This document shows, in pieces, positions 6,202 to 13,404 of a stretch of DNA of 15,364 nucleotides; position 1 is the first letter of the stretch; every line of letters starts with the position of its first letter. Location: assembly GCA_964557125.1 (NCBI GenBank), contig CAZKYX010000025.1, forward strand, positions 1 to 15,364, given 5' to 3'. A model generated the notes under the pieces. It was not told the origin of the DNA, searched no databases, and saw only the letters and a program-made list of their open reading frames with translations. The stretch is from CAZKYX01 sp964557125 (lineage in GTDB: Bacteria; Patescibacteriota; Microgenomatia; Levybacterales; GWA1-39-11). The position numbers and the translations under genes are program-made.

Positions 6202-7140
6202 ATGAAAGCAATACAAATTAACAAATACGGAGGCAATGAAGTTCTAGAGATAATAGATGCCCCAAAACCTGCACTTAAAGAAGGGCAAATACTCGTTGAA
6301 AATTATGCCGCAAGCATTAACGCGATTGATTGGAAATTCCGTACAGGTTATCTTCAAGAAATGGCTCCCGTCCCACTTCCTGTTACCCTAGGTGGAGATT
6401 TTGCAGGCAAGGTCGTTGAAATAGCTGAAGACATTACCGAATTTAAAGTTGGCGATGAAGTTTATGGACAAGCAATAATTCTCAATGGTGGTTCCGGATC
6501 AATGGCAGAATTTGTTGTTGCGAATTGCACAAACACTGCTCTCAAACCTAAATCAGTAAATTTCGAAGAAGCAAGCGCGTTACCTCTTGTAGGGGTAAGC
6601 GCATTACAAGCGTTAGAGGAAAATATTAAGCTTCAAAAGAATCAAAAAATTCTTATACACGGTGGCGCAGGAGGGATTGGGCATATTGCAATCCAACTTG
6701 CTAAATCTATAGGCGCGTACGTTGCGACCACAGTCCAGACAAAAGATGTGGAATTCGCAAAAAGCCTGGGTGCTGATGAGGTAATAGACTATAAAACCCA
6801 AGATTTTACAGATACTCTTAAAGATTTTGATGCTGTCTTTGATAATGCTGGAGGGGAAGCTTCTGACAAATCTTTTCAGGTCCTTAAAAAAGGCGGAGTT
6901 ATTGTTTCGATGATTGGACAACCTAATCAGGAATTAGCACAAAAATATGGAGTTACAGCAATCGGCATGGGAACAAAAACAGATACAACTCATTTGAATA
7001 GGCTTACAGAGCTTGTTGATACGGGGAAATTGAAAGTAAATATTGACAAAGTCTTCGCACTGTCGCAAGCAAGGGAAGCCTTTGTATACCAGGAAGAAAT
7101 TCATCCTCAGGGAAAAGTAGTTATAAAAATTAATAATTAA
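6202..7140 (+). CDS. Zinc-independent MDR / quinone oxidoreductase-like reductase
   Basis: NAD(P)H-dependent medium-chain reductase, likely reducing quinones or activated alkenes in the cytosol. The GroES-like N-terminal domain covers about 1-120, with the family phrase NAIDWKFRTG (40-49) and GGDFAGKVV (64-72). The Rossmann domain covers about 120-260, with HGGAGGIG at 153-160 and LGADEVIDY at 189-197. The catalytic and structural zinc cysteines of alcohol dehydrogenases are absent, as in the QOR branch. At 312 aa the length is typical. It is the first gene of the operon controlled by the divergent HxlR regulator; the next gene follows after 8 bp. The exact substrate cannot be told from sequence. 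Confidence 0.93.
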   Translation: MKAIQINKYGGNEVLEIIDAPKPALKEGQILVENYAASINAIDWKFRTGYLQEMAPVPLPVTLGGDFAGKVVEIAEDITEFKVGDEVYGQAIILNGGSGSMAEFVVANCTNTALKPKSVNFEEASALPLVGVSALQALEENIKLQKNQKILIHGGAGGIGHIAIQLAKSIGAYVATTVQTKDVEFAKSLGADEVIDYKTQDFTDTLKDFDAVFDNAGGEASDKSFQVLKKGGVIVSMIGQPNQELAQKYGVTAIGMGTKTDTTHLNRLTELVDTGKLKVNIDKVFALSQAREAFVYQEEIHPQGKVVIKINN

Positions 7141-7148
7141 ATCTCACT

Positions 7149-7766
7149 ATGACAGACACGAAAACATTAAAAATTAAAATAATTATTGGCAGCACAAGGC
7201 AAAACCGTTTCAGCGAAAAGCCAGCGCAGTGGATTTTTGAAGAAGCAAAAAAGCTTGAAGGCGTGGAAGTAGAACTTCTTGATTTGCGTGACTATAAAAT
7301 ACCACTTCTTGAAGATCCAACACCACCTTCAATGGCGAACGGTCAGTACTCTGATGAGGTGGTAAAAAAGTGGGCAGAAAAAATAAACAATGGTGACGCA
7401 TTTATCATTGTGACACCAGAATATAATCACGGCTACTCTGCGGTACTTAAAAATGCTTTGGACGTAATTTATCCCGAATGGAACAGAAAGCCAGTTGGTT
7501 TTGTAAGTTACGGCAGTGCGGTGGGCGCACGAGCGGTTGAGCAGCTGCGCCAAGTTGCGGTTGAGCTTCAAATGGCGCCGATCAGAAATGCCATTCATAT
7601 CCCCACGGATATCTTCTTTGCAGCTATAATGGGCAAGGGTCCGACAGGGCCTGAAATGTTCGAACCGATTCATGAGGGTATGATGGGAGATCCCGTAGAA
7701 AGATTTTTTAACGATCTACTTTGGTGGACAAAGGCACTTAAAACTGCGCGTGTTGAAAACGCTTAA
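7149..7766 (+). CDS. NADPH-dependent FMN reductase (ChrR/azoreductase-like flavoprotein)
   Basis: Flavodoxin-fold FMN enzyme of 205 aa that transfers electrons from NAD(P)H to quinones, azo compounds or metals such as chromate. The FMN phosphate loop GSTRQNR is at 14-20. TPEYNHGYS (89-97) and the flavin-contacting SYGSAVGARA (120-129) are classic for the FMN_red family. A two-electron quinone reductase in a DUF24-controlled operon fits the azoreductase (AzoR1-type) targets of YodB in Bacillus, though the subfamily here differs and the match is by role. It has close spacing to both neighbours and no clear ribosome site of its own. Confidence 0.93.
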   Translation: MTDTKTLKIKIIIGSTRQNRFSEKPAQWIFEEAKKLEGVEVELLDLRDYKIPLLEDPTPPSMANGQYSDEVVKKWAEKINNGDAFIIVTPEYNHGYSAVLKNALDVIYPEWNRKPVGFVSYGSAVGARAVEQLRQVAVELQMAPIRNAIHIPTDIFFAAIMGKGPTGPEMFEPIHEGMMGDPVERFFNDLLWWTKALKTARVENA

Positions 7767-7767
7767 T

Positions 7768-8394
7768 ATGAAAATTGCTGTTTTTGGAGCCACAGGAGGA
7801 ACGGGAATAGAAATCATCAAGCAAGCCCTAGCACAAGGACATGAGATTACCGCCCTTGTACGCGACCCTCAAAAGCTTTCCCTTAACGATAAAAAATTGA
7901 ATATTATCAAAGGAGATGTCTTGAATAAGGATGATGTGTCAAAGATGGTTAAAGGCAGTGACGCGGTACTTGTGGCATTAGGCGTTAAGCCACCATCAAA
8001 AGCTATAGTAGTGGGTCCCGGCACGAAAAATATCATTGAGGCTATGAAAGAACAGAGCATAAAGCGACTCATCGTGCAATCGGCAATGTTTATGGATGAT
8101 ACGGTAAGAAAAAACAGCTTACTCGTTTCTCTTTTGACAAAAACATTTATGAAAGGATTGTATGATGACAAGTTAGTTCAAGAAGCGGCAGTAAGAGAAA
8201 GTGGCCTTGAATGGGTTATTCTTCGCCCCGTAGGTTTGAAAAATGGCTCCAAAACAGAAACATATAGATTTGGTGAAAGTCTGAAACTAAAAGGTCTATT
8301 CCCAATGATCTCGCGAGCTGATGTAGCTGATTTTATGATCAAACAATTGCAGTCCGATGCTAATCTTCATAAAATGGTATTGGTTGCAAATTAA
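7768..8394 (+). CDS. NAD(P)-binding atypical SDR (NmrA/BVR-B-like)
   Basis: Rossmann-fold protein of 208 aa. I take the ATG at 7768, one base after the upstream stop, because the protein then begins directly with beta-1 and the glycine motif FGATGGTG (6-13); a TTG 18 bp earlier would overlap the previous gene. LVRDPQKL (35-42) is the usual segment binding the NADP phosphate. VVLRP-type sequence (WVILRPVGL) near residue 155 is shared with biliverdin-reductase-B/NmrA relatives. The Tyr-x-x-x-Lys pair of classical SDRs is not evident, so it may be a flavin reductase or a redox sensor. Third gene of the operon. Confidence 0.9.
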   Translation: MKIAVFGATGGTGIEIIKQALAQGHEITALVRDPQKLSLNDKKLNIIKGDVLNKDDVSKMVKGSDAVLVALGVKPPSKAIVVGPGTKNIIEAMKEQSIKRLIVQSAMFMDDTVRKNSLLVSLLTKTFMKGLYDDKLVQEAAVRESGLEWVILRPVGLKNGSKTETYRFGESLKLKGLFPMISRADVADFMIKQLQSDANLHKMVLVAN

Positions 8395-8409
8395 TCGCGA
8401 ACATTAACC

Positions 8410-8718
8410 ATGATGTATGCATCACTCTGGTATCTCCTCATAGGATTTTTACTCGGCAATGGTATGCCCCATTTTTTGTTCGGTTCTGCTGGAAAGATAT
8501 TTAGGACGCCTTTCGGCAAAGATTCAAGTCCTCGCATGAATGTTGGCTGGGGTTTGTTTAACTTCATTCTCGCAACCATGCTTACTGGATGGAGATTGTC
8601 GACGCAACAACTTGAGTCGTATGATCTCATATTTCTTCTCGTTGGTTTTTGGCTCGTAGTGGTTATGTTTGGTGTATCACTCAAAAGCTTTATGAGTAAC
8701 AAGACAAATGCAAATTAA
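8410..8718 (+). CDS. Small three-TM membrane protein, unknown function (102 aa)
   Basis: Not recognised with certainty. Three predicted membrane segments (about 4-26, 45-61, 72-93) are separated by a polar loop containing GMPHFLFGSAGKIFRTPFG and SSPRMNVGWG; the loop has the conserved look of a functional site. The start is one of two adjacent ATGs; there is no ribosome site, and it lies 15 bp after the SDR gene. Its end overlaps the start of the VOC gene by 11 bp, so the two are translationally linked. In Bacillus the DUF24-regulated catDE operon also pairs a small membrane protein with a VOC enzyme, but CatD is a DoxX protein and I see no DoxX signature here. Confidence 0.8.
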   Translation: MMYASLWYLLIGFLLGNGMPHFLFGSAGKIFRTPFGKDSSPRMNVGWGLFNFILATMLTGWRLSTQQLESYDLIFLLVGFWLVVVMFGVSLKSFMSNKTNAN

Positions 8719-9151
8719 AGAGCTTGGACATATAGTTTTGTACGTTAGAAACATTGAACAATCAGCTAACTTTTATCGTGACACACTTGGGTTTCAGGAA
8801 CTTTTTCGAGAAGGCCCAGTCGCTGCATATTCGGGCGGAAGAACTCACCATGAGTTATTGTTGATAGAAGTTGGCGGAGCTCCAAAAACTGAAAAACATA
8901 TTGAGCCAGGTCTCTACCATATCGGATTTAAGATGGGCGACGGCCATGAGGTAATAGAAAAAGTGTGGCAAGAACTCAAACAAAAAGATGTTACTATTAT
9001 CGGAACTGGCGATCACACTATTACCCATAGTATTTATATTCTTGATCCGGACGGAAACGAATTAGAATTATATGCTGATATGTCAGATGAATGGAAAAAT
9101 AATCCAAAGGCGATTCTCTCTGAGACAAAAGCACTTCATTTGAGAAATTAG
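8708..9151 (+). CDS. VOC-family protein (glyoxalase / extradiol dioxygenase fold)
   Basis: Single-module vicinal oxygen chelate enzyme of 147 aa with two beta-alpha-beta-beta-beta halves (about 4-55 and 66-122). Candidate metal ligands are His8, Glu49, His71 and Glu120, the H-E-H-E layout of glyoxalase I. LYVRNIEQSANFYRDTLGF (11-29) and DPDGNELELY (113-122) are family hallmarks. Possible reactions include detoxifying methylglyoxal-type aldehydes, thiol conjugation of electrophiles, or catechol cleavage; sequence alone does not decide. Last gene of the HxlR-linked operon. Confidence 0.9.
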   Translation: MQIKELGHIVLYVRNIEQSANFYRDTLGFQELFREGPVAAYSGGRTHHELLLIEVGGAPKTEKHIEPGLYHIGFKMGDGHEVIEKVWQELKQKDVTIIGTGDHTITHSIYILDPDGNELELYADMSDEWKNNPKAILSETKALHLRN

Positions 9152-9200
9152 ATATACAAACAAGATACTATTTACATAGCGTTGAAGAGAAAGAAACAAC

Positions 9201-9596
9201 ATGCTGTCTAAAAACAAAAACGAATACATTCCTGGGGTTTGTAATATTGGCCCAGCGGAGATTGCTCAAAGAATAAGGTTGGGCTGGATTGGTTTAGGAA
9301 TAAGTGTTGTACTACTTCTGTTTTTTATCTCATTTAATACTCCTCCTCTTTACTGTCTTATAATTTTTCTCCCAATAACGGCATCTGCTTCGGGATTTTT
9401 ACAGGCATATTTTCATTTTTGTGCGGCGTTTGGGTTTAAAGGCGTTTATAACCTTATGAAACCCGCCGGTCAAACAGAAACAGTGCAACAAGCTGAATTT
9501 AGGAAAAAAGACCAGCAAAAAGCTCTGCAAATCACCGGACTTTCAGTCATTATCGGTATAGTTTTTACCTCAGCTACTTATCTTCTCCTCATTTAA
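9201..9596 (+). CDS. Conserved-looking three-TM membrane protein, unknown (131 aa)
   Basis: No function assigned. A polar N-terminus carries the distinctive YIPGVCNIGPAEIAQRIR (9-26, Cys14). Three membrane segments follow (about 28-45, 50-78, 109-131), with a charged Gln/Lys-rich loop at 88-108 between the last two. The FLQAYFHFCAAFG stretch (66-78) puts a second conserved-looking Cys at 74. It lies 49 bp after the VOC gene with a weak purine-rich ribosome site, so it may be read from the same transcript. The CNIG motif just before the membrane could be a metal or haem site; this is speculation. Confidence 0.78.
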   Translation: MLSKNKNEYIPGVCNIGPAEIAQRIRLGWIGLGISVVLLLFFISFNTPPLYCLIIFLPITASASGFLQAYFHFCAAFGFKGVYNLMKPAGQTETVQQAEFRKKDQQKALQITGLSVIIGIVFTSATYLLLI

Positions 9597-9682
9597 AATT
9601 AAATTCCATAAATTAACACGATAAGTAGTTAAGCACGCCCCTAAACTATGATAAGATAAATTTGAGGGGAGGTGAAGAACAA

Positions 9683-9880
9683 ATGAGGAAATATATCTTA
9701 ATTGCTTTAGTCATACTTAGTGTATATTTTGTTTTTATTCATACAGATCCGCTTCCTTTAAATCATGAAGCGATTGGACTTGGCGTTAATCATACCGTGC
9801 ACAGTATTTTTGGCTTAGTATTATTTATTATTGCAGGTTGCCTATGGTGGATGGGGAGAAAAAAAGTTAAAAACGCATAA
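9683..9880 (+). CDS. Small two-TM protein with a His-bearing loop (65 aa)
   Basis: The start is the ATG at 9683, chosen because a strong GGGGAGGTG ribosome site (9667-9675) lies about 10 bp upstream. Two membrane segments (4-19 and 41-57) flank a short loop carrying His20, His28, His37 and His40, with Asp22 and Glu29. The C-terminus is a Lys/Arg-rich cytosolic tail. I do not recognise the family. A clustered-histidine loop between two helices could bind a metal or haem, which would fit the nearby copper genes, but nothing proves it. Its last 39 bp overlap the 3' end of the channel gene on the other strand. Confidence 0.75.
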   Translation: MRKYILIALVILSVYFVFIHTDPLPLNHEAIGLGVNHTVHSIFGLVLFIIAGCLWWMGRKKVKNA

Positions 9881-10234
9881 AAACCGTACGCGAGGTTTAA
9901 TTCTTTTTTCATCTTCAATGTTTTTCTTAAAAAATCTATTTGTTAGAGGGTCATTTTGCTTGGTGTGGTGTGCGACAAGATTGATAAACCCCAAAATAGC
10001 GCCTATACCGATAAAGATATAAATTATGGTAAAAATCTTCCCCATATCGGATTTGGGAGAAAAATCACCAAATCCTATGGTCGTAAGCGTCGTAACTGAA
10101 AAATATAATGAATCCAGAATCCGCCAATGTTCCACCTGGGTATAAAAGAGTGTTCCTGAAAATAAAAGTATAATCACAAAAAAGAACAGTCCTTTGAACT
10201 CAGGGTCTTTAAATCCGTACCAAAGTCCCCTCAT
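9842..10234 (-). CDS. Two-TM potassium-channel-like protein (Ion_trans_2)
   Basis: Pore-forming membrane protein of 130 aa. TM1 is at about 15-31 and the pore helix SLYFSVTTL at 42-50. The selectivity filter is TTIGFGD (51-57), a variant of TVGYGD with Phe for Tyr, as in other functional K+ channels with GFG. TM2 is at about 66-86, with the glycine hinge in IGIGAILGF. There is no RCK/TrkA-N domain, only a basic 40-residue tail. Such minimal channels form tetramers. The gene converges on and overlaps the 65-aa gene. It has no clear ribosome site. Confidence 0.9.
   Translation of the reverse strand: MRGLWYGFKDPEFKGLFFFVIILLFSGTLFYTQVEHWRILDSLYFSVTTLTTIGFGDFSPKSDMGKIFTIIYIFIGIGAILGFINLVAHHTKQNDPLTNRFFKKNIEDEKRIKPRVRFLCVFNFFSPHPP
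9881..9909 (+). terminator. Weak terminator candidate after the 65-aa gene
   Basis: AAACC/GGTTT (9881-9885 and 9894-9898) with an 8-nt loop, followed by AATTCTTTTTT. The stem is only 5 bp. It lies inside the 3' part of the opposing channel gene, directly after the stop codon. Confidence 0.35.
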
Positions 10235-10291
10235 AAAACGTGTCAGGGTAACAAAAAAGGAAATCGTGTCATTTTATTGTACTCTAGCTTG

Positions 10292-10834
10292 TTATTGTTT
10301 TATCTTTAGGTACCGCAATGTAAATCCCGTCGTTAAAAGTAAAAATGCAGCGCCAAAAATATATGGCGCACGAATACCGATAAAACTGTAGATCCCGGTA
10401 CCAATTAACGGTCCAATAAGACGAGCAAAACTGCTTACAGACTGTGAGGTACCCAGTATATTCCCTTGTTCATTATCTGGCGTGAGCTTAGAAATTGTTC
10501 CTGTCAGTACAGGTGTTGAGATACTGTTTCCAAACGCCAAAAGAGAAATGGACAAATAGAGCATACCAATATTGTTCGACAGTGCTATAAGAAAAAGCCC
10601 CAAAGACATGGAGAGTATGGCAATAACAATTGCCTTTTTCTCTGAGAGCCAGATAGTAATTCTTTTTAACAGAAAAAGTTGCATGATGACACCAATAATT
10701 CCCAAGAAAGCAAATATATAGCCAATGTCTTTGGCTGTAAGATGGAGAGTGTGTTCTGAAAAAAGGGCGAATGTTCCTTGTAGCATAGAAAACGCAAACA
10801 TTACCATAAACATGGTTGTCAGCGCAGTTCCCAC
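10292..10834 (-). CDS. MFS transporter, C-terminal half (out of frame with N-terminal half)
   Basis: Six membrane segments (TM7-12) of a drug/H+ antiporter of the TetA/MdtG type. Ends LKIKQ. The listed start is a GTG at 10832-10834 without a ribosome site, so independent initiation is doubtful. The same frame stays open upstream to 10915, reading KNFSLKDFYDALTHPNVG just before the listed start; that is the normal linker leading into TM7 of this family. This half is therefore the continuation of the gene at 10867-11466 in the -1 frame. Either a real frameshift mutation or sequence error splits the gene, or the A-runs let ribosome or polymerase slip. Probable combined length is about 390 aa, usual for the family. 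Confidence 0.8.
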   Translation of the reverse strand: MGTALTTMFMVMFAFSMLQGTFALFSEHTLHLTAKDIGYIFAFLGIIGVIMQLFLLKRITIWLSEKKAIVIAILSMSLGLFLIALSNNIGMLYLSISLLAFGNSISTPVLTGTISKLTPDNEQGNILGTSQSVSSFARLIGPLIGTGIYSFIGIRAPYIFGAAFLLLTTGFTLRYLKIKQ

Positions 10835-10866
10835 ATTTGGGTGGGTAAGCGCATCGTAAAAATCTT

Positions 10867-11466
10867 TTAAACTAAAATTTTTCTTCCTTTTTTTAAGAGA
10901 GTTTGCACTTTTTTTTCAGGATGCAGTGATTCTGGAAGTAAAAAAATCGTCAGAAGTGTAGCAACAAGAGACACGCCCGAAGCAACAAAAGCGGGTACGG
11001 AATATCCATATTCTGACAATATACCGCCAAGTGCCGGACCTATGATAAACCCTAAGCTGAAAGCAGCCATCATTATTCCCATTCCTTCTGTCCTATTCTC
11101 TTTACTGGTAATGTCCGCAACGTATGCTTGCGCTGCCGAGATATTACCACCTGCAATTCCGCTCACTATTCTTGAAATAAATAACATAAGAATTGTATTG
11201 GCAATTCCAAGAAGGAAAAAAGAGATGGTCGTTCCAATGAGTGAGAAGATAAGAATGGGACGTCTTCCTATTTTATCCGACAGTTCGCCAAGTATTGGTG
11301 CGGTAAGTAGTTGAAAAAGTGAATAAGCTGCTGATAAAAACCCGATTGTCAGAGCTCCTCCCCCAAAGCTTTGGGCATAATAAGGAAGCAAAGGCAAAAT
11401 AATGCCAAACCCCAAAAGGTTTACAAAAACAATTAAAAATATAATCCAAATACGCTTGTCTCTCAT
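10867..11466 (-). CDS. MFS multidrug/tetracycline-type transporter, N-terminal half
   Basis: Six membrane segments (TM1-6) of a 12-TM major facilitator. LLGFGIILPLLPYYA (17-31) in TM1, motif A GELSDKIGRRPIL (60-72) between TM2 and TM3, and SLGFIIGPALGG (about 136-147; motif C-like) in TM5 point to a proton-driven drug exporter. The frame breaks in the central loop after PEKK: it reads through an A8 run (10909-10916) and an A7 run (10888-10894), then hits TAA at 10867-10869, while the remaining half continues in the -1 frame. It starts 5 bp after the ABC permease stop, so it is the last gene of the MarR-headed efflux operon. It may be inactive if the shift is real. Confidence 0.85.
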   Translation of the reverse strand: MRDKRIWIIFLIVFVNLLGFGIILPLLPYYAQSFGGGALTIGFLSAAYSLFQLLTAPILGELSDKIGRRPILIFSLIGTTISFFLLGIANTILMLFISRIVSGIAGGNISAAQAYVADITSKENRTEGMGIMMAAFSLGFIIGPALGGILSEYGYSVPAFVASGVSLVATLLTIFLLPESLHPEKKVQTLLKKGRKILV

Positions 11467-11471
11467 GATGT

Positions 11472-12692
11472 TTATTCGTAGCGAAGTGCTTCAATTGGTG
11501 AAAGCTTAGCTGCACGTCTCGCAGGGTACAAACCAAATCCGACTCCAACAATTGTCGAAACACCAACAGCAAGGATAATTGAGCTAATTTGCAAAATAAA
11601 TGGAATATTAACAATTTGCGTAATAATAAAAGCAAAAACTATACCAAGAACTATTCCAATACTTCCACCCACGAGTGTTAATACAACTGATTCAATAAGA
11701 AATTGGGTTAGAATGTCCCGTCTCTTTGCACCAATTGATTTCAGAAGACCAATTTCTTTTGTACGTTCAGTAACGGTGACAAGCATTATATTCATTATTC
11801 CAATACCTCCTACTAGAAGAGATATTCCGGCGATTCCCGCAAGAAGAGTCGTCAAAAGACCAGTCACCGTATCAAGAGTTTCTAAAGCATCTTTTGAGCT
11901 TCTCAAAGAAAAATCAGCTTCATCTCCTTCCGCAATTTTATGACGCTCAGTAAGAAGTATATTTATATCTTCCATAGTCTGATCTATAAGTTTTGGATCT
12001 TCCGCCTGCACCATAATAGTCTGTACATGGTTCTGCCCTAAGAGTATTTTTAGGGCAGTTGTGTAAGGGATATAGACTGATTCGTCTGGATTAGAGAGTG
12101 GCGATCCTCCTTTCGGAGTCGCAACCCCAATAACTCTAAAAGTACGGTTATCAAGTTTAACACTTTTACCAACAGGCTCTGCTCCTTCACCGAATAAATC
12201 TACTGCAATATCAGATCCAATCACCACAACCCGAGATAGCCCTTGCTCATGATCTTCAGTCAGAAATTCCCCTTGAGCGATGTCTATGTCTTGAATTGTT
12301 TGATAAGATGCTGCAACCCCTTGTACTGTAGTTTGAACATCAATTCCTGCCGCAACAGCCTTTGTTGGTTTACTAACAAGTGGTGTTACAGCCGAGACAT
12401 TTACTACTCTACCGCTTTCTAAAATAGCCTCCGCGTCTTCTGGAATCAATGATTTTATTGAAGCAATCCCTGCCCCTCCACCTTGCGAGATTGAGCCGGG
12501 TATAACGACAATCAAATTTGTCCCAAATGATGATATCTGGTTAGTTATAGTTTGGGTTGCACCAGCGCCTAAAGATACAATAAGAATAACTGAGGCAATA
12601 CCAATAATAATCCCAAGCATTGTTAAAAGAGTCCGTAATATATTACTTTTTAATGCAGTGAGCGCTGATGTTATGAGTTCAGGATATGACAT
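11472..12692 (-). CDS. MacB/FtsX-type ABC transporter permease
   Basis: Membrane component of a MacAB-like tripartite or mechanotransmission efflux system, 406 aa. TM1 is at about 20-42. A large extracytoplasmic MacB periplasmic core domain spans about 43-275. Three TMs follow at about 280-305, 332-360 and 370-392. Hallmarks are GGIGIMNIMLVTVTERTKEI (295-314), SIGAKRRDIL (319-328) and the C-terminal YPARRAAKLSPIEALRYE (389-406). The ATPase is encoded separately, unlike E. coli MacB where the two are fused. Its start overlaps the end of the ATPase gene by 14 bp. Substrate unknown: drugs, peptides or lipids. Confidence 0.94.
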   Translation of the reverse strand: MSYPELITSALTALKSNILRTLLTMLGIIIGIASVILIVSLGAGATQTITNQISSFGTNLIVVIPGSISQGGGAGIASIKSLIPEDAEAILESGRVVNVSAVTPLVSKPTKAVAAGIDVQTTVQGVAASYQTIQDIDIAQGEFLTEDHEQGLSRVVVIGSDIAVDLFGEGAEPVGKSVKLDNRTFRVIGVATPKGGSPLSNPDESVYIPYTTALKILLGQNHVQTIMVQAEDPKLIDQTMEDINILLTERHKIAEGDEADFSLRSSKDALETLDTVTGLLTTLLAGIAGISLLVGGIGIMNIMLVTVTERTKEIGLLKSIGAKRRDILTQFLIESVVLTLVGGSIGIVLGIVFAFIITQIVNIPFILQISSIILAVGVSTIVGVGFGLYPARRAAKLSPIEALRYE

Positions 12693-13398
12693 GTTGTTTA
12701 TTTTCTTTATCAGAAAGAATTAGGCCGTCTTTTAACATAATGATTCGTTTGGCAAAGGCAGCAATATCCAGCTCATGTGTAATAAGAACAATTGTGTGTC
12801 CATCTCGATTTAGCTTTTGAAAAAAATCCATAATTTCATGTGCGGTCTTACTATCTAAATTCCCAGTTGGTTCATCGGCTAAAATAATTGCTGGATTCAT
12901 GACCAAAGCACGGGCAATAGCAACCCTTTGAATTTGTCCTCCAGAAATATGGTTGGAAAGATTCTCTGCTTTTGATTCAATATGTACGAGCTTAAGAGCA
13001 TCCATCACTCTTTTTGCGCGTTCATGAGGGGGAATACCCGCATACATCATCGGCCGTTCAACATTTTTAAAAACAGTCGTTCTTGGCAACAAATTAAATG
13101 CTTGAAACACAAACCCTATCTCTTTATTTCTTATCTCTGCCAACTCGTCTTCTGAAAACTTACTGATTTCTTTGCCGTTTAAGAGGAAGCTTCCTGATGT
13201 AGGAGTATCAAGTGCCCCGACTATGTGCATGGTTGTCGACTTTCCAGATCCTGATGGACCCATGATGGCGACAAAATCACCTTCATAAATATCAAGAGAA
13301 ATTCCTTTCAATGCCTGATATTCATTTGTTCCAGTTACATATGTTTTTGTAATATCACGAAGTGATAAAATAGGGGAGCGTCCATTTGCCTGTTTCAT
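12679..13398 (-). CDS. ABC transporter ATPase (MacB/LolD-type)
   Basis: Nucleotide-binding subunit, 239 aa, powering the adjacent permease. Walker A is GPSGSGKS (47-54) and the Q-loop is Gln99 in FVFQAFNLLP, typical of MacB/LolD. The signature is ISGGQIQR (151-158), with Ile replacing the usual Leu and Gln. Walker B is IILADEP (171-177) followed by TGNLDS, and the switch His is 208 in THE. A GGAGGA ribosome site (13411-13416) lies inside the end of the adaptor gene, 12 bp before the ATG; the intergenic gap is 6 bp. Confidence 0.96.
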   Translation of the reverse strand: MKQANGRSPILSLRDITKTYVTGTNEYQALKGISLDIYEGDFVAIMGPSGSGKSTTMHIVGALDTPTSGSFLLNGKEISKFSEDELAEIRNKEIGFVFQAFNLLPRTTVFKNVERPMMYAGIPPHERAKRVMDALKLVHIESKAENLSNHISGGQIQRVAIARALVMNPAIILADEPTGNLDSKTAHEIMDFFQKLNRDGHTIVLITHELDIAAFAKRIIMLKDGLILSDKENKQHVIS

Positions 13399-13404
13399 AA
13401 TATA

